A stretch of 52,561 bases of DNA, from NCBI GenBank assembly GCA_022709905.1, contig JAKLHY010000056.1:1-52561 (forward strand). Reading direction: 5' to 3'. Shown here piece after piece: positions 42,894 through 52,285 of the stretch. Under the pieces are notes generated by a model, which was not told where the DNA came from, ran no database searches, and saw nothing but the letters and a program-made list of their open reading frames with translations. The stretch's first letter is position 1; every line of letters starts with the position of its first letter. The DNA is from Verrucomicrobiota bacterium (GTDB lineage: Bacteria > Verrucomicrobiota > Verrucomicrobiia > Limisphaerales > UBA1319). Made by a program: the position numbers and the translations under genes.

Positions 42894-44564
42894 CTATCTC
42901 ACGAAGAAAAGAACCAGAAGCTGCGCGGTCAACACCCGCAAAAACATGGTGAGCGGATAGACGGTCGCATAAGCCACCGAAGGACTGTCCGAACCGGCCA
43001 TGGTGTTGGCGAAAGCCAGAGCTGGCGGATCGGTCATGCTGCCCGACAGGAGACCGCAGACGCTCATGAAATTGAGTTTGTAGAACAGGCGCGCAAACAA
43101 ACCGACCAACATCAGGGGTACCAGGGTGATCAATGCAGCCATCCCCATCCAGTAAAAGCCGTCCCCCTGAAGGAGCGTGGGCACAAACTGGTCCCCCGAC
43201 TTCAATCCCACGCACGCCAGGAACAGGGTGATGCCGACCTCGCGCAGCATGAAGTTCGCGCTGGTGGGCATATACCATATGATCGAGCCAATGCGGCCAA
43301 TGCGGCTCAGAATGATGGCCGCCAGCAAGGGGCCGCCCGCCAATCCCAGTTTGACCGGGGCGGGGATTTGAGAAAAATGCATGGGCCAGCTCCCCAAAAC
43401 GATCCCGAGGGCAATCCCCACAAAAATTGGCACCACCTGAGGATGATTCAGTTGCTTGGTGGAATTGCCCACCAGTTGGGCCACTCGTTGGATGTCCTCC
43501 TCTTCCCCCACAACGACCACGGTATCGCCAAACTGAAATCGAAAACTGGTACTGGGTGTGAATTCAATTTCGGCACGGCTGATGCGGGTGATGGTCACCC
43601 CGTATTTCTCGTGCAAATCCAGTTCGTCGGCCGTTTTGCCCAAAACCTCCTTCTTGGTCACCAACAACCGCCGAGTCGTCAGATGACTGGGCAAACGGCG
43701 AAGGTCCATGGAGGCCGGTTGCCCGATGATGAGCCGCAAGTCCTCAATTTTGGCCGGCGGCCCAACCGCCAATAAAACATCCCCCTGGTAAATCACCGTA
43801 TCAGGAGTGGCCACTTCCATTCTCCCCTCGTGGTAAACGCGCGAAATGACCACGGACGATTCGGACAGATTGGGGATCCTGCTAATGGGAAGTCCGTTGA
43901 GGTTAAGATTCTGAACGACCAGATTCAAGGTGGTTGGTTTGGGAGTCGTCGATTGCATCTGCCGATTGAAGTCGGCCGCTTCGACAGAAGGCTGGATTTT
44001 GAATATGAGCCGGATCAAACTCATCGTCAAAATGATGCCAATAATGCCGAATGGATAGGCAACCGCATACCCCAATCCGGGCATTTTCGCCATTTCTTCC
44101 GTGAAACTCGCGACGTTTTTCAAGGCCTGTTGAGCCGCACCCAGGGCCGGCGTATTTGTGGTCGCGCCGGCAAAAAGCCCAACCGCCGTCTGCATGTCAA
44201 TCCCGCCCAGGAAGGCGATCCCAATCGTCACCAGAGCCCCAAGAATAACAATCGACGCCGCCATCAGATTCAGAGGCAACCCCTGCTGGCGCAACGAAGC
44301 AATAAAGCCCGGCCCGACCTGCACCCCTATGGTGTAGACAAAGAGAATCAGGCCGAATTCCCGGGCAAACTCCATGACATGCGAATTGATCGAGGCGTGA
44401 AAATGACCCGCAATCAATCCCGTAAATAATACGCCGGCGACTCCAAGACTCACCCCACAAATGCGAATGCTTCCGAGTAAAATACCATTGGCAACCACCA
44501 AGCTCAGTATCAGAACGGCGTTTGCCACCGAATCGTTGCGAAACAAATCTATTAACCAATCCAT
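42894..44564 (-). CDS. AspT/YidE/YbjL-type antiporter with two RCK-C domains
   Basis: A 556-residue integral membrane transporter. The two membrane halves carry the paired family motifs GATTNTPALGAAQQAL (about 132-147) and GSMTDPPALAFANTMAG (near 513-529), which form the inverted-repeat substrate site. Between them lie two RCK/TrkA-C regulatory domains (NLNGLPISRIPNLSESSVVISRV and LGKTADELDLHEKYGVTITRI, each with a VVGEEEDI- or AVGPPAKI-type end). Length and layout match the aspartate:alanine exchanger family, whose best-known member is AspT of Tetragenococcus. Most members have unknown substrates. It converges with the giant gene, with only 9 bp between the stops, so transcription overlaps are likely. 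It lies 142 bp downstream of the response-regulator gene. Confidence 0.9.
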   Translation of the reverse strand: MDWLIDLFRNDSVANAVLILSLVVANGILLGSIRICGVSLGVAGVLFTGLIAGHFHASINSHVMEFAREFGLILFVYTIGVQVGPGFIASLRQQGLPLNLMAASIVILGALVTIGIAFLGGIDMQTAVGLFAGATTNTPALGAAQQALKNVASFTEEMAKMPGLGYAVAYPFGIIGIILTMSLIRLIFKIQPSVEAADFNRQMQSTTPKPTTLNLVVQNLNLNGLPISRIPNLSESSVVISRVYHEGRMEVATPDTVIYQGDVLLAVGPPAKIEDLRLIIGQPASMDLRRLPSHLTTRRLLVTKKEVLGKTADELDLHEKYGVTITRISRAEIEFTPSTSFRFQFGDTVVVVGEEEDIQRVAQLVGNSTKQLNHPQVVPIFVGIALGIVLGSWPMHFSQIPAPVKLGLAGGPLLAAIILSRIGRIGSIIWYMPTSANFMLREVGITLFLACVGLKSGDQFVPTLLQGDGFYWMGMAALITLVPLMLVGLFARLFYKLNFMSVCGLLSGSMTDPPALAFANTMAGSDSPSVAYATVYPLTMFLRVLTAQLLVLFFVR

Positions 44565-44706
44565 ACGCCATGACCGACCCCGTGAAATCTTCCGCGGTTG
44601 GTTTCACGCCTGGCCAGGCCAAAAACGGCCGACATGATCCGTGATCCGAAGGCAGACTGCAACTTTTTTTGCGCATTCCCCCGCAATATAGGGTCGAAAA
44701 AGTGAC

Positions 44707-46503
44707 TTAACGAAGGGATGGTTCCTTGATAGCCAAGACTTTACGCTGGCTTCCAGATTGCAGAATGACGTTTTGCGGTGAAATGGAAATGATAGTAAAT
44801 CCCTCGATCTGCTGGCCGTTGGTCAACTGCTGACCGTTGATCATGACCGAGGGCGAACTCGGGTGATAGATAATGCTTTGGAGTCGAAGTTCGACAGGCT
44901 CCTGGGTCTGTTCAGGGGGGGCTTTCGAGGGCACAGCCGCAGGTTGTGGCGGCGTCTCAGCCGTTTCGGCCCGAGGTTCTGCGGTAGAAGGCGCATCCTC
45001 AGGGATTCCCGGGCTATCGTTGATGGGGCTATGGGCAGGGACACTCGGTTCCTCGGGGGGGCTGATGGAGGGGATTTGGGGCGGTTGCACGGCGGTTAAG
45101 TTGGTCTTATGATCAGACGGCCAAGAAACAGGAGTGGAGGGTGATCGAGGCCAAAGAAACCAGATCAAAATAACGCCTGCCAAGCCAACCAGAGCAGGAA
45201 TCAGAAGGGAATTCCGTTTGGATTCGCTCGAGATGACCGGCTCAAGGACTTGCTCGGTTGTGGTTGGTTCCGGAAGTGGAGTCTCGGACTGGCTGGAGCC
45301 AGGGGTGACAGGTTTCCCGGCGGCAATATCGCGCCAGGTTGGAATCCGGCCTGCCAGACCGAGTTTTTCAAGGTAAGCGGCATCGAGGGCAGGCGCAACG
45401 AATCCGTCCGGATCCGGGCCTTCCTCGTTGATCAGAACATTAGCGGCATGAACGGTCGTGAGGGCGGTGAAGGACTGTTCTTCGCTCCTCAGTGGGGCGT
45501 GGTGGAGGGCTGCGGCCTCAGCGACAGGAAGTGGCAATCCCCACAGGGCCGTGAGATAGGCCCCGATTTCAGCGTGGGATGCCCCGAACAACTCCCGTTC
45601 CACTTCCCAGAGCGGCATCTGGTTTTTGCGGGCAAGGTTTTGGGCCCCGCTATATTGTTCTCCGAAATGGGAAACCAGGACCAGTTTGCCGATGTCATGG
45701 AGCAAACCGGCCATGTAGGCTTCGTTGACCATTTCCTGATCGGCGCGTTCGGCCAGAGCGATGTTCCGAGCGGCGTGGGCCACGGCGGTGCTGTGCCGCC
45801 AAAGCCGATCGATCGAGAAATAGGTCGGTTTGACTTTGTCAAATTGGGAGAAAACCTGGATGCACAGGACCAGGGACTTAACACTTTCGAATCCCAGTAT
45901 GCTCACCGCCTCTGTCGGATCGGTAATCTGTCGTGGCAAGGCAAAAAAGGCGGAGTTAATCATCTGGAGCAACTTGGTCATCATAGCCAGATCTTTGGCA
46001 ATGACCTCGCCCACCCGCTGGGCGGAAGCGTCCGGCGAGTTGAGTTCCTTGAGCACTTCGTAGTAACGGGATGGAATGCTGGGAAAAGTGCGAATCCGTG
46101 CCACCAGGGCCTTGAGGGACTCGCTGCCAAGCCAGCTATCGAGGATCAACCCCCGGCGGATGGCGGCAATCAATGTGTCGGCGCGACAGGGCTTGGCCAA
46201 AAACTGATGGGTCCCCAGCACGCATTTCATGATCAACTCTTTGTCGGCTGAATTGGCCAGGATGAAGCGAACCGTCTTGGGAAAGCGCTTGCCGGCTTCG
46301 TTCAGGAGTTGAGCGCCGCTCATGCCCGGCATATGCAAATCGGCCACGATGACATCAAAGGGCTGATCGGCCATTCGTTCCAGGGCCGCCGATCCGCTTC
46401 CGACAAACACCATGTCCCATTCCTTATTCTGGGCCTCGAGCCCCTGGCGCAACCCGTCCAGGATCGCCGCGTCGTCGTCAACAAAAAGGATTCGTTTTCT
46501 CAC
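44707..46503 (-). CDS. Response regulator-HDOD protein fused to a transmembrane GspB-like C-terminus
   Basis: 598 residues; GTG start at 46503. The receiver domain (1-118) has Asp9-Asp11, the phospho-acceptor Asp55 (VIVADLHMPGMSG) and Lys104 (FLAKPC), but the switch Ser/Thr after beta-4 is Ala83 (FILANSAD). An HDOD domain follows (about 135-345) with an HD-like LLHDIGKLVLVSHFGEQY. A membrane helix (about 433-453, LLIPALVGLAGVILIWFLWP) leads to a Pro/Glu-rich linker and a final 55-residue domain (LRLQSIIYHPSSPSVMINGQ...GFTIISISPQNVILQSGSQR). That domain resembles the C-terminal part of the type II secretion assembly protein GspB/PulB. The combination is unusual. A signalling protein that reaches the periplasm is implied. 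It lies downstream of the TonB-like gene. Confidence 0.85.
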   Translation of the reverse strand: MRKRILFVDDDAAILDGLRQGLEAQNKEWDMVFVGSGSAALERMADQPFDVIVADLHMPGMSGAQLLNEAGKRFPKTVRFILANSADKELIMKCVLGTHQFLAKPCRADTLIAAIRRGLILDSWLGSESLKALVARIRTFPSIPSRYYEVLKELNSPDASAQRVGEVIAKDLAMMTKLLQMINSAFFALPRQITDPTEAVSILGFESVKSLVLCIQVFSQFDKVKPTYFSIDRLWRHSTAVAHAARNIALAERADQEMVNEAYMAGLLHDIGKLVLVSHFGEQYSGAQNLARKNQMPLWEVERELFGASHAEIGAYLTALWGLPLPVAEAAALHHAPLRSEEQSFTALTTVHAANVLINEEGPDPDGFVAPALDAAYLEKLGLAGRIPTWRDIAAGKPVTPGSSQSETPLPEPTTTEQVLEPVISSESKRNSLLIPALVGLAGVILIWFLWPRSPSTPVSWPSDHKTNLTAVQPPQIPSISPPEEPSVPAHSPINDSPGIPEDAPSTAEPRAETAETPPQPAAVPSKAPPEQTQEPVELRLQSIIYHPSSPSVMINGQQLTNGQQIEGFTIISISPQNVILQSGSQRKVLAIKEPSLR

Positions 46504-46724
46504 ACGTTCAACCCTCCTCCCGGCCTGGATCCGACACGAGGATGATGGAAGATCGCGCCGATCTCCGGCTGTCGACAGGTGGACCTTTTCGATGCATGAA
46601 TGGACCGGCTGGGCGAGTATAACACCTCATGTGACAGGCTATCTTTAGCTGAAACTCGCCCGTCGTTCAAGGAGAGTTTTTTTGTCCCGAACGTCAGATG
46701 AAACAACCGAATCGCGAATGGCCG

Positions 46725-47891
46725 CTAATGGTAATAGAACGTGAACTGGACCTGGCGAAAGTTGCTCTTGGCCAGCCGCCTCAAGTCGGGAGGCCACGGA
46801 GCAAAGGGCGCCGGATCCAGGACCGCCCGCTGACAAACCAAGGACAGCAATTCGCCCACTGTGGTTTCGGCCGCTTCCATGTCCGTAACCCGGCCATCGT
46901 AGTAGAGATTGAAACGAAGAACCACCCGGCCGGATCTGCCCTGAACATAATCGCGTTGTTCCAAAAGATCGAACCACCGTTTCTGGACGGCGGCAATGAA
47001 CATGGCATCATACTGGCCGAAAGGCGTGGCCTTGACATCGAGCGACGACGTCAGCGCAAACCGTTGCACGCCCCCCTCTTGTTTCATCTTTTCCCCGGCT
47101 AAAAATCCCTGCCGCTGACGCGCTTCGGCCAGCGTCCGAGGACGTTTGCGTTCCTGGGACGGGGGCTCTGTCGCTTTGTTTTCCTCAGACAACGCGGACT
47201 TTGTGTTTCCTGCGGACTTGGGTCCGGGTTCATCCATTTCGGTGTTGCCAGTTTTGAGCCCTGTGGATTTGGGAATCTCGACTTTAGCCAGCGGCTTGAT
47301 ATCCGGAATGTCAACGGTTCTTGTATCGGGCCTCAATGTCTCATAGATCTTTTCGGGCTCGGCCTGTGACTTGTTCTCGGCCACTTTGGGTGGCGGGGGA
47401 GGAGGACTTGGCGGAGTAGCCTGAGGGCGAGGGGTGTCCATGGTCTTTGGGACCTTGTCTTGGGTGCCATCAATTCTTGGCACGTCAGACGGCGCCTTCG
47501 GGGGATTGGGATTGGCGGCCTTTGAATTGACTGATGAGTAATACTTGGCCTCCTTGGGCGGCTCCGGCGCAGCCTGGACGGGACTGACATCCACAAACAA
47601 TAAAGGAGGCTCGGCCGACTGTTGCTTGAGCTGGTTTTGAGACGGGGAATTCTGGTATTTGGCCAGATTCTTCAGAGACGGAATCGCCTTGGAGAGGGCA
47701 TGGATTGAACTGATTTTCCACCATCCGGCCTGATGTCCAATTTCAACGATTCCGAAAACCATGATATGAAAGGCCAGGGACAAGGCAAATGCCTGGGCCA
47801 ACGCATCCGTCCACCATTCGGTTCGCAAGCCATACGAGCCCGGACCTGTCCGGCCGGGGTTTGACGCGCGATCTGGCCAATTCGATCTCAT
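46725..47891 (-). CDS. TonB-like energy-transducing protein
   Basis: 388 residues from ATG 47891 (a TTG at 47948 is possible). A short cytoplasmic tail and one membrane helix (about 31-51, ALAQAFALSLAFHIMVFGIV) precede a 200-residue Pro/Lys/Glu-rich periplasmic stretch (TPPSPPPPPPKVAENK). A C-terminal alpha/beta domain of about 90 residues follows (YDAMFIAAVQKRWFDLLEQ...GRVVLRFNLYYDGRVTDMEAAE...FRQVQFTFYYH), which matches the layout of TonB/TolA C-domains. No ExbB/ExbD genes adjoin it, so it must use units encoded elsewhere or serve another role. It ends 221 bp upstream of the response regulator-HDOD gene on the same strand. Confidence 0.75.
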   Translation of the reverse strand: MRSNWPDRASNPGRTGPGSYGLRTEWWTDALAQAFALSLAFHIMVFGIVEIGHQAGWWKISSIHALSKAIPSLKNLAKYQNSPSQNQLKQQSAEPPLLFVDVSPVQAAPEPPKEAKYYSSVNSKAANPNPPKAPSDVPRIDGTQDKVPKTMDTPRPQATPPSPPPPPPKVAENKSQAEPEKIYETLRPDTRTVDIPDIKPLAKVEIPKSTGLKTGNTEMDEPGPKSAGNTKSALSEENKATEPPSQERKRPRTLAEARQRQGFLAGEKMKQEGGVQRFALTSSLDVKATPFGQYDAMFIAAVQKRWFDLLEQRDYVQGRSGRVVLRFNLYYDGRVTDMEAAETTVGELLSLVCQRAVLDPAPFAPWPPDLRRLAKSNFRQVQFTFYYH

Positions 47892-47957
47892 CTGCTGTGG
47901 GCCTTGCCCATAACGACAGACATTGCCTGAGAACGTCCGTTCGAGCAATAGCCGTTT

Positions 47958-47980
47958 GAAAGGGGGGCCATTCCCCTTTC
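47958..47980. other. Hairpin upstream of the TonB-like gene
   Basis: GAAAGGGG (47958-47965) pairs perfectly with CCCCTTTC (47973-47980) around a seven-base loop. It lies about 70 bp upstream of ATG 47891. No T-tract follows on either strand, so it is not a clear terminator. It may be a leader structure or chance. Confidence 0.3.
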
Positions 47981-48042
47981 ATCCTTGGCCAGATCGCGCT
48001 CGGCAGCGACAGAACTCCTGAATCCAAGGAAGAAGCCTGACT

Positions 48043-48116
48043 TCACACAGAGGCACCGAGATCACAGAGAATAGGTTTTTCCGAAAAATCTCCGTGAGCT
48101 CCGTGTCTTCGTGTGA
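48043..48116. repeat. CACAGAG-type dispersed inverted-repeat element
   Basis: Arms of 28 bp at 48043-48070 (TCACACAGAGGCACCGAG...) and 48089-48116 are reverse complements at 22 of 28 positions, around an 18-bp centre. The wording CACAGAGGCACCGAGATCACAGAGA resembles a widespread short palindromic intergenic repeat in environmental bacterial genomes, often translated as NHEDTE... in spurious frames. It sits in the 467-bp gap between the TonB-like gene and the PA14 protein gene. Apart from the terminator downstream, the gap holds no gene. Confidence 0.6.
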
Positions 48117-48195
48117 GAAATCTGTGTCAGGAAAATTCCTAGGGGGTTTCATTTTAAGGTGTGAAATCAGGAGCCCTGAGCCTTCGGTCTTTTGT

Positions 48196-48230
48196 GAAAA
48201 AGAAAGACCGGCTTGAAGGCCGGTCTTTCT
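48196..48230 (-). terminator. Rho-independent terminator of the PA14 protein gene
   Basis: A perfect 12-bp stem, AGAAAGACCGGC (48201-48212) with GCCGGTCTTTCT (48219-48230) and a six-base loop, is followed on the minus strand by TTTTTC (plus-strand GAAAAA just before 48201). It lies about 130 bp after the stop of the minus-strand gene ending at 48359, which it should terminate. It is the clearest intrinsic terminator seen in the window. Confidence 0.75.
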
Positions 48231-48358
48231 TCGCACAATCGAGTCCTGCCAGCCCACGGACCGGCAGGAGGCACAATAATATTTCAGCGATACTGCGGAG
48301 TGCGGCTGTGTCTAAAGCACCCGCCGTAACTCTGAGCGCATCTTAAGCCTGTCTCGCG

Positions 48359-51300
48359 TTATTTCTTGATGCGCCCGAACAGGATATTCGAGGTCGGGGT
48401 CAGGGTGTAAGGCGACGTGGCGCCAGGAACATCCTGCCAAGGGCCTGTAATCGCCTCGGCCGCCTGCAGTGTGCCACCCCCTTCCCACGTGACCGTGATC
48501 TTGCCATCGGCGCCGCGGGTAATGCTGGTAAACTCGGGCGCTGTCACAGGAGGTGCCGCCATGTATTTCACCGCGTTCAGGAACATCTTAGCTCCGTCAT
48601 CCGTCAGATCGAAGATACCGGATCCTTGGGAAGTCAGGCCGTCTCGTTCGCGGCTACCGGTCAGGAACACCAGCCGATGACCGCCCAGGATATCCCCGGC
48701 GGCAGTCGCCATCTTGGCACCGGCCACCCATTCGCCAATCACCATGCCGTTCACGGCCGGATCACCCGCCGTTCCGATCGTGGCCAGGATCGTTCCTCCT
48801 CCCGCAACGGGATCACTGTTCACCGAGATCCCCCGTTGAGGAAGATCCGCGAAGGTCATCAGATTGGCGTAATTATTGACCATCGTGTTACCCGCATCCA
48901 GGGCGATGCCATCGAAGATCGGATGGCCGGGGCTCTTGATCGATAACTTTACCGCACCCGCCGTGTCAGGAATTGTGCCGCCCGTCGTATATCCCAAGCG
49001 GCTGTTTCGTATCACGTAACCGCCCAGGACCATCGTGGGAGCAGTGATTCCATTCCATGCCAAGGTCTCTGGAGGATCCTGGTAATCGCCGCTGGGAACG
49101 GATCGGCTGATGATCACCAGATCATACGTGTTTAGTTTGGCAACATCAGGCGTGCCCGAAGTGACAAATCGCGTCACCTTGTGTCCCTTGGACGCGAGGA
49201 GCTTCGTGTAACCCACATCTGAAGCTTCGGTGAATCCGGCCGTCTTGGCATCGGCGGCAGGATCGTTATCGGCCGGATGGAAGCTGATCCAGGCGATGTT
49301 CGCCCCCTCCTCAGTGACCGGCGGCACATATGGATATGGCCCGTAATTACGGTATTTCGTCAGCGCAGCCTGGCCGGCGGCGTTGTTATGGGCTGTGGAG
49401 GCCATGCCGACATAGATCTTGTCGGGATAATCGAGGGTAATCTCTGTCATCTTGGACCAATCGACACCGTTAGTGCCGCGATAACCCGTGAAGACATCCC
49501 CCACGCGTTGCAGGCGGACCCACACATTCGGATAGGGTAGCGGGCCAACCTGAGTATAGTTTGGCACACCGGCTGCCGCCCCGTCGGTCTCGGCGCGATA
49601 GTTCATTTCCCAGAGGTTCGCGCCACTTTGGCTTGCGTCTGGATTGATCACCGCATTCACATAACGGCTGCCAGCGGCCAGGCTCTCGCGCGCCATAAGT
49701 CCGCCGTGGGTCCAGTTATCCTTGCGATCGATATAGGCGACCTGAACGACCATGTCGAAGTCGCCAGTCCGTTCCTCATAAGCGAAATGGAAACCATCGG
49801 CATTATTCCAATAGTCACTGCCCCCGGAAATCATGTCGAAGTCCCTCTCACCCACCGGGAATGTTGAGCCGGGCTCCAAGGGATCAGTCCCGGGATTTCC
49901 GATATCCTGTGCGACCACATTCAAGATTTTTCCTTTGAATGAAGTGCCGGCGGCGATCGGATTTCCGATTTTGTCTTTAACCCCGGAGATATTGAGTGTG
50001 AACTCCGTTCCGGTGAGTCCGCTGACAGTCAACTCGACCGTCATCCCATCTGGACGCAGTGTGGCGGCGGTCACGGTGCCGCCGACCAATTGGTAATTCG
50101 ACGCTTGCCCGGCGCTGGCATCCATCAGGCCATCATAAGATACACCGATCTTGTTGCTGCCTTTCAGGACGGCGGCCCCCTTAACCACAGGCGGGGTGAT
50201 ATCGCTGGACACGGTCAGGATCGCCTCGTCACTGAATTGGGGATCCAGGGCGGGGACAAGAAGCTTGCACCTGAATTTGGCCCCGTTATCGCTTGTGGCA
50301 GCAGGAGGAATCGTGTAGCTGGCGCCCGTCGCTCCGGCAATGTCCGCACCATTTTTCTGCCACTGATAGCTGATCACCGATCCAATCTCCGAAGTGGCCT
50401 CCGCCAGAACGCTGAACATCCCGGTCTGGTTTTCAAGGACCGTGATGGATTGGGGGTGTTTGGTGATCGTCAGCGACGATCGGCCCGGATCCAGGTAACC
50501 CGCCAAAGCGGAACCTGGAATTAGTTCGACGGCAGCAACATCCGGAGGCTCAATATTGACGTCCACTGTTTTTCCCGGAGTCACCCAGCCGACGGCCAGG
50601 TTGTCGCCACTCGTTCCCTCGTTCATCAGAACTTCAACGTAGTAGGACTTGCCGCCGACCAAATCGATCGGAGCGCCGGCATTGTTGTTGTTGTAGATCT
50701 CGCGATTGCCCCCATCGGCAGTCCATCCGCCGTTCCATTCGCGAGATCCCACCCAGGTGCTGATCCTCGCAATCGGATCCGTTCCGAGATTGGCGGGACT
50801 GTCGTCGGTGCTGATGTAAAGCTCACAACCGTCGTCTGAAGCCACGAAGAAGATATAGCTTCCCGTGGTGGGAGGAATCAACCAGCCGGACATGCGCTGG
50901 GCGTAGTTCTCCGCAAAGTTGGACGGCGCCTCGAAGGCGGTATGGCCGGTTACCACGTCTGGCGGTGTCCCCGCTTCGATCGCGGTCTTCAACGCGGATA
51001 TCGAGTTAAGGGTCGTCCAGACCTCGCGGACGATGACGCCCTGAGCCATGACATAGGACTTGAAGGTCCACTTACTGTTGGCCGCGATCACATGACCCGC
51101 GGCGGTGTCATCCTTCACATTGTTCACTGTCACGGTGTATTCGGCGCCCACAGCTTGCTTGGCTGTGGTCAGGACCACGTTCGTCAGATCTTCCAAGGTC
51201 GCCGCTGAAATGGCCAAGGACGGTGCGATCGAGTAGTTCCCAATCGTCTCCGCCGAGGTTTTGTCCATCGGCTTCGAGAAGGAGACGGTGACCGTGACGA

Positions 51301-52285
51301 AGTTCGGGCTGCCTTTGGCGTATACGATAGTTGGCATGTCCAAATCGGCAGTCACCGTGAGAGTGGCCGTATCGCTAGTAGCGGAATTTTGACCGCCGGT
51401 GACTTTGCAGGAGAACTTTTTGCCGTTCTCAGACAAAGGGGCGCGGACCACCGTGTAGGTCCGATTGGTGCCATCCGCAATGTCAACGCCATCACGCATC
51501 CATTGATAGACATAGGGGGGGGTCCCATTCACCTCGACGGAGAAAACCACGTCCGTTCCTTCGACAACCGACTGGGTCTTGGGTTGTTCCATGAAGGTGA
51601 TCGGACCATTCTGCTTGTCGATGGTGGACAGGTATTGGCCCGGTATGGGCAAGGTCTGGTCAATGCTGCCATCCGGGGCGGCCACTGCGACCGCAAGATA
51701 ATCGCCCCCCGTTCCATCCTTAAACAGGGCCTCGATATAATATGCCCTGCCCTGCGTGAGAGTAATCTGGGCGCCTCCCATCACGGTGTCTTTGGTCGGC
51801 CATTGTGTCCCGGTAAAGGTGGAGGAGTTTTTGGCTTCCACCGTGCTGGTTCCTCCTATGGACTCCCACATGCGCGCATTGCTCCATCCGGCTTCCTGAG
51901 CGATGAGCTTCTTGTTGGCCGCCGTATCGTCGGTGCTCAGATAGAGATTGCCCCCGTCATCAGACGAGACAAAAAAGATATAATCGCCTGTGGCAGGCGG
52001 ATAAAAATAACCGGCGATCTGGCCGCCGTAGTTATCACTGTAAACGGCGGGATTGACGTTGATATCGCCGCCGGCGTTCCACTCGAAATACGGATAATAA
52101 TGGACCACGTCGGGTTTGTCGGGAAACTTGGCGTTGCTGGTGAGGTCCGTAACGGCCGTCCCGCTGATATTGAGGAATGCCTTGCCGGTGATCAATCCCT
52201 GAGCCGTTGGAGGCGCTGCCGCGTACGCTCCCAGACCTGAGATCAGCATGAGGGAGAGGAGTGCTTTGAGGCGTTGGTATTTCAT
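48359..52285 (-). CDS. Giant secreted PA14 / Ig-like / ThuA-like protein
   Basis: 1308 residues from ATG 52285, preceded by AGAAGGG, starting with a signal peptide (KALLSLMLISGLGAYAAA). Approximate order: PA14 domain 30-225 (GYFYPPATGDYIFFVSSDDGG); Ig-like 230-310 with C-x-W pattern (YQWMRDGVDIADG); SbsA-like Ig unit 315-410 (VTVSFSKPMDKTSAETIGNY); second PA14 410-590; another Ig-like unit (YQWQKNGADI) and SbsA-like unit. A concanavalin-like DUF1349-type domain follows at about 810-1010 (GDFDMVVQVAYIDRKDNWTHG), then a ThuA/GATase-like alpha/beta domain at about 1020-1235 (TKLLASKGHKVTRFVTSG, DLVIISRSVPSGDY). The end is the WEGGGTLQAAEA...ILFGRI C-terminal domain. It probably binds polysaccharide at the cell surface. 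No catalytic residues were identified. It has its own terminator downstream. Confidence 0.87.
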   Translation of the reverse strand: MKYQRLKALLSLMLISGLGAYAAAPPTAQGLITGKAFLNISGTAVTDLTSNAKFPDKPDVVHYYPYFEWNAGGDINVNPAVYSDNYGGQIAGYFYPPATGDYIFFVSSDDGGNLYLSTDDTAANKKLIAQEAGWSNARMWESIGGTSTVEAKNSSTFTGTQWPTKDTVMGGAQITLTQGRAYYIEALFKDGTGGDYLAVAVAAPDGSIDQTLPIPGQYLSTIDKQNGPITFMEQPKTQSVVEGTDVVFSVEVNGTPPYVYQWMRDGVDIADGTNRTYTVVRAPLSENGKKFSCKVTGGQNSATSDTATLTVTADLDMPTIVYAKGSPNFVTVTVSFSKPMDKTSAETIGNYSIAPSLAISAATLEDLTNVVLTTAKQAVGAEYTVTVNNVKDDTAAGHVIAANSKWTFKSYVMAQGVIVREVWTTLNSISALKTAIEAGTPPDVVTGHTAFEAPSNFAENYAQRMSGWLIPPTTGSYIFFVASDDGCELYISTDDSPANLGTDPIARISTWVGSREWNGGWTADGGNREIYNNNNAGAPIDLVGGKSYYVEVLMNEGTSGDNLAVGWVTPGKTVDVNIEPPDVAAVELIPGSALAGYLDPGRSSLTITKHPQSITVLENQTGMFSVLAEATSEIGSVISYQWQKNGADIAGATGASYTIPPAATSDNGAKFRCKLLVPALDPQFSDEAILTVSSDITPPVVKGAAVLKGSNKIGVSYDGLMDASAGQASNYQLVGGTVTAATLRPDGMTVELTVSGLTGTEFTLNISGVKDKIGNPIAAGTSFKGKILNVVAQDIGNPGTDPLEPGSTFPVGERDFDMISGGSDYWNNADGFHFAYEERTGDFDMVVQVAYIDRKDNWTHGGLMARESLAAGSRYVNAVINPDASQSGANLWEMNYRAETDGAAAGVPNYTQVGPLPYPNVWVRLQRVGDVFTGYRGTNGVDWSKMTEITLDYPDKIYVGMASTAHNNAAGQAALTKYRNYGPYPYVPPVTEEGANIAWISFHPADNDPAADAKTAGFTEASDVGYTKLLASKGHKVTRFVTSGTPDVAKLNTYDLVIISRSVPSGDYQDPPETLAWNGITAPTMVLGGYVIRNSRLGYTTGGTIPDTAGAVKLSIKSPGHPIFDGIALDAGNTMVNNYANLMTFADLPQRGISVNSDPVAGGGTILATIGTAGDPAVNGMVIGEWVAGAKMATAAGDILGGHRLVFLTGSRERDGLTSQGSGIFDLTDDGAKMFLNAVKYMAAPPVTAPEFTSITRGADGKITVTWEGGGTLQAAEAITGPWQDVPGATSPYTLTPTSNILFGRIKK

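Noticed and set aside
46504..46724. Spacer between the TonB-like and HDOD genes examined for a small RNA or riboswitch
   Set aside because: No strong stem structure or promoter pair was seen by eye.
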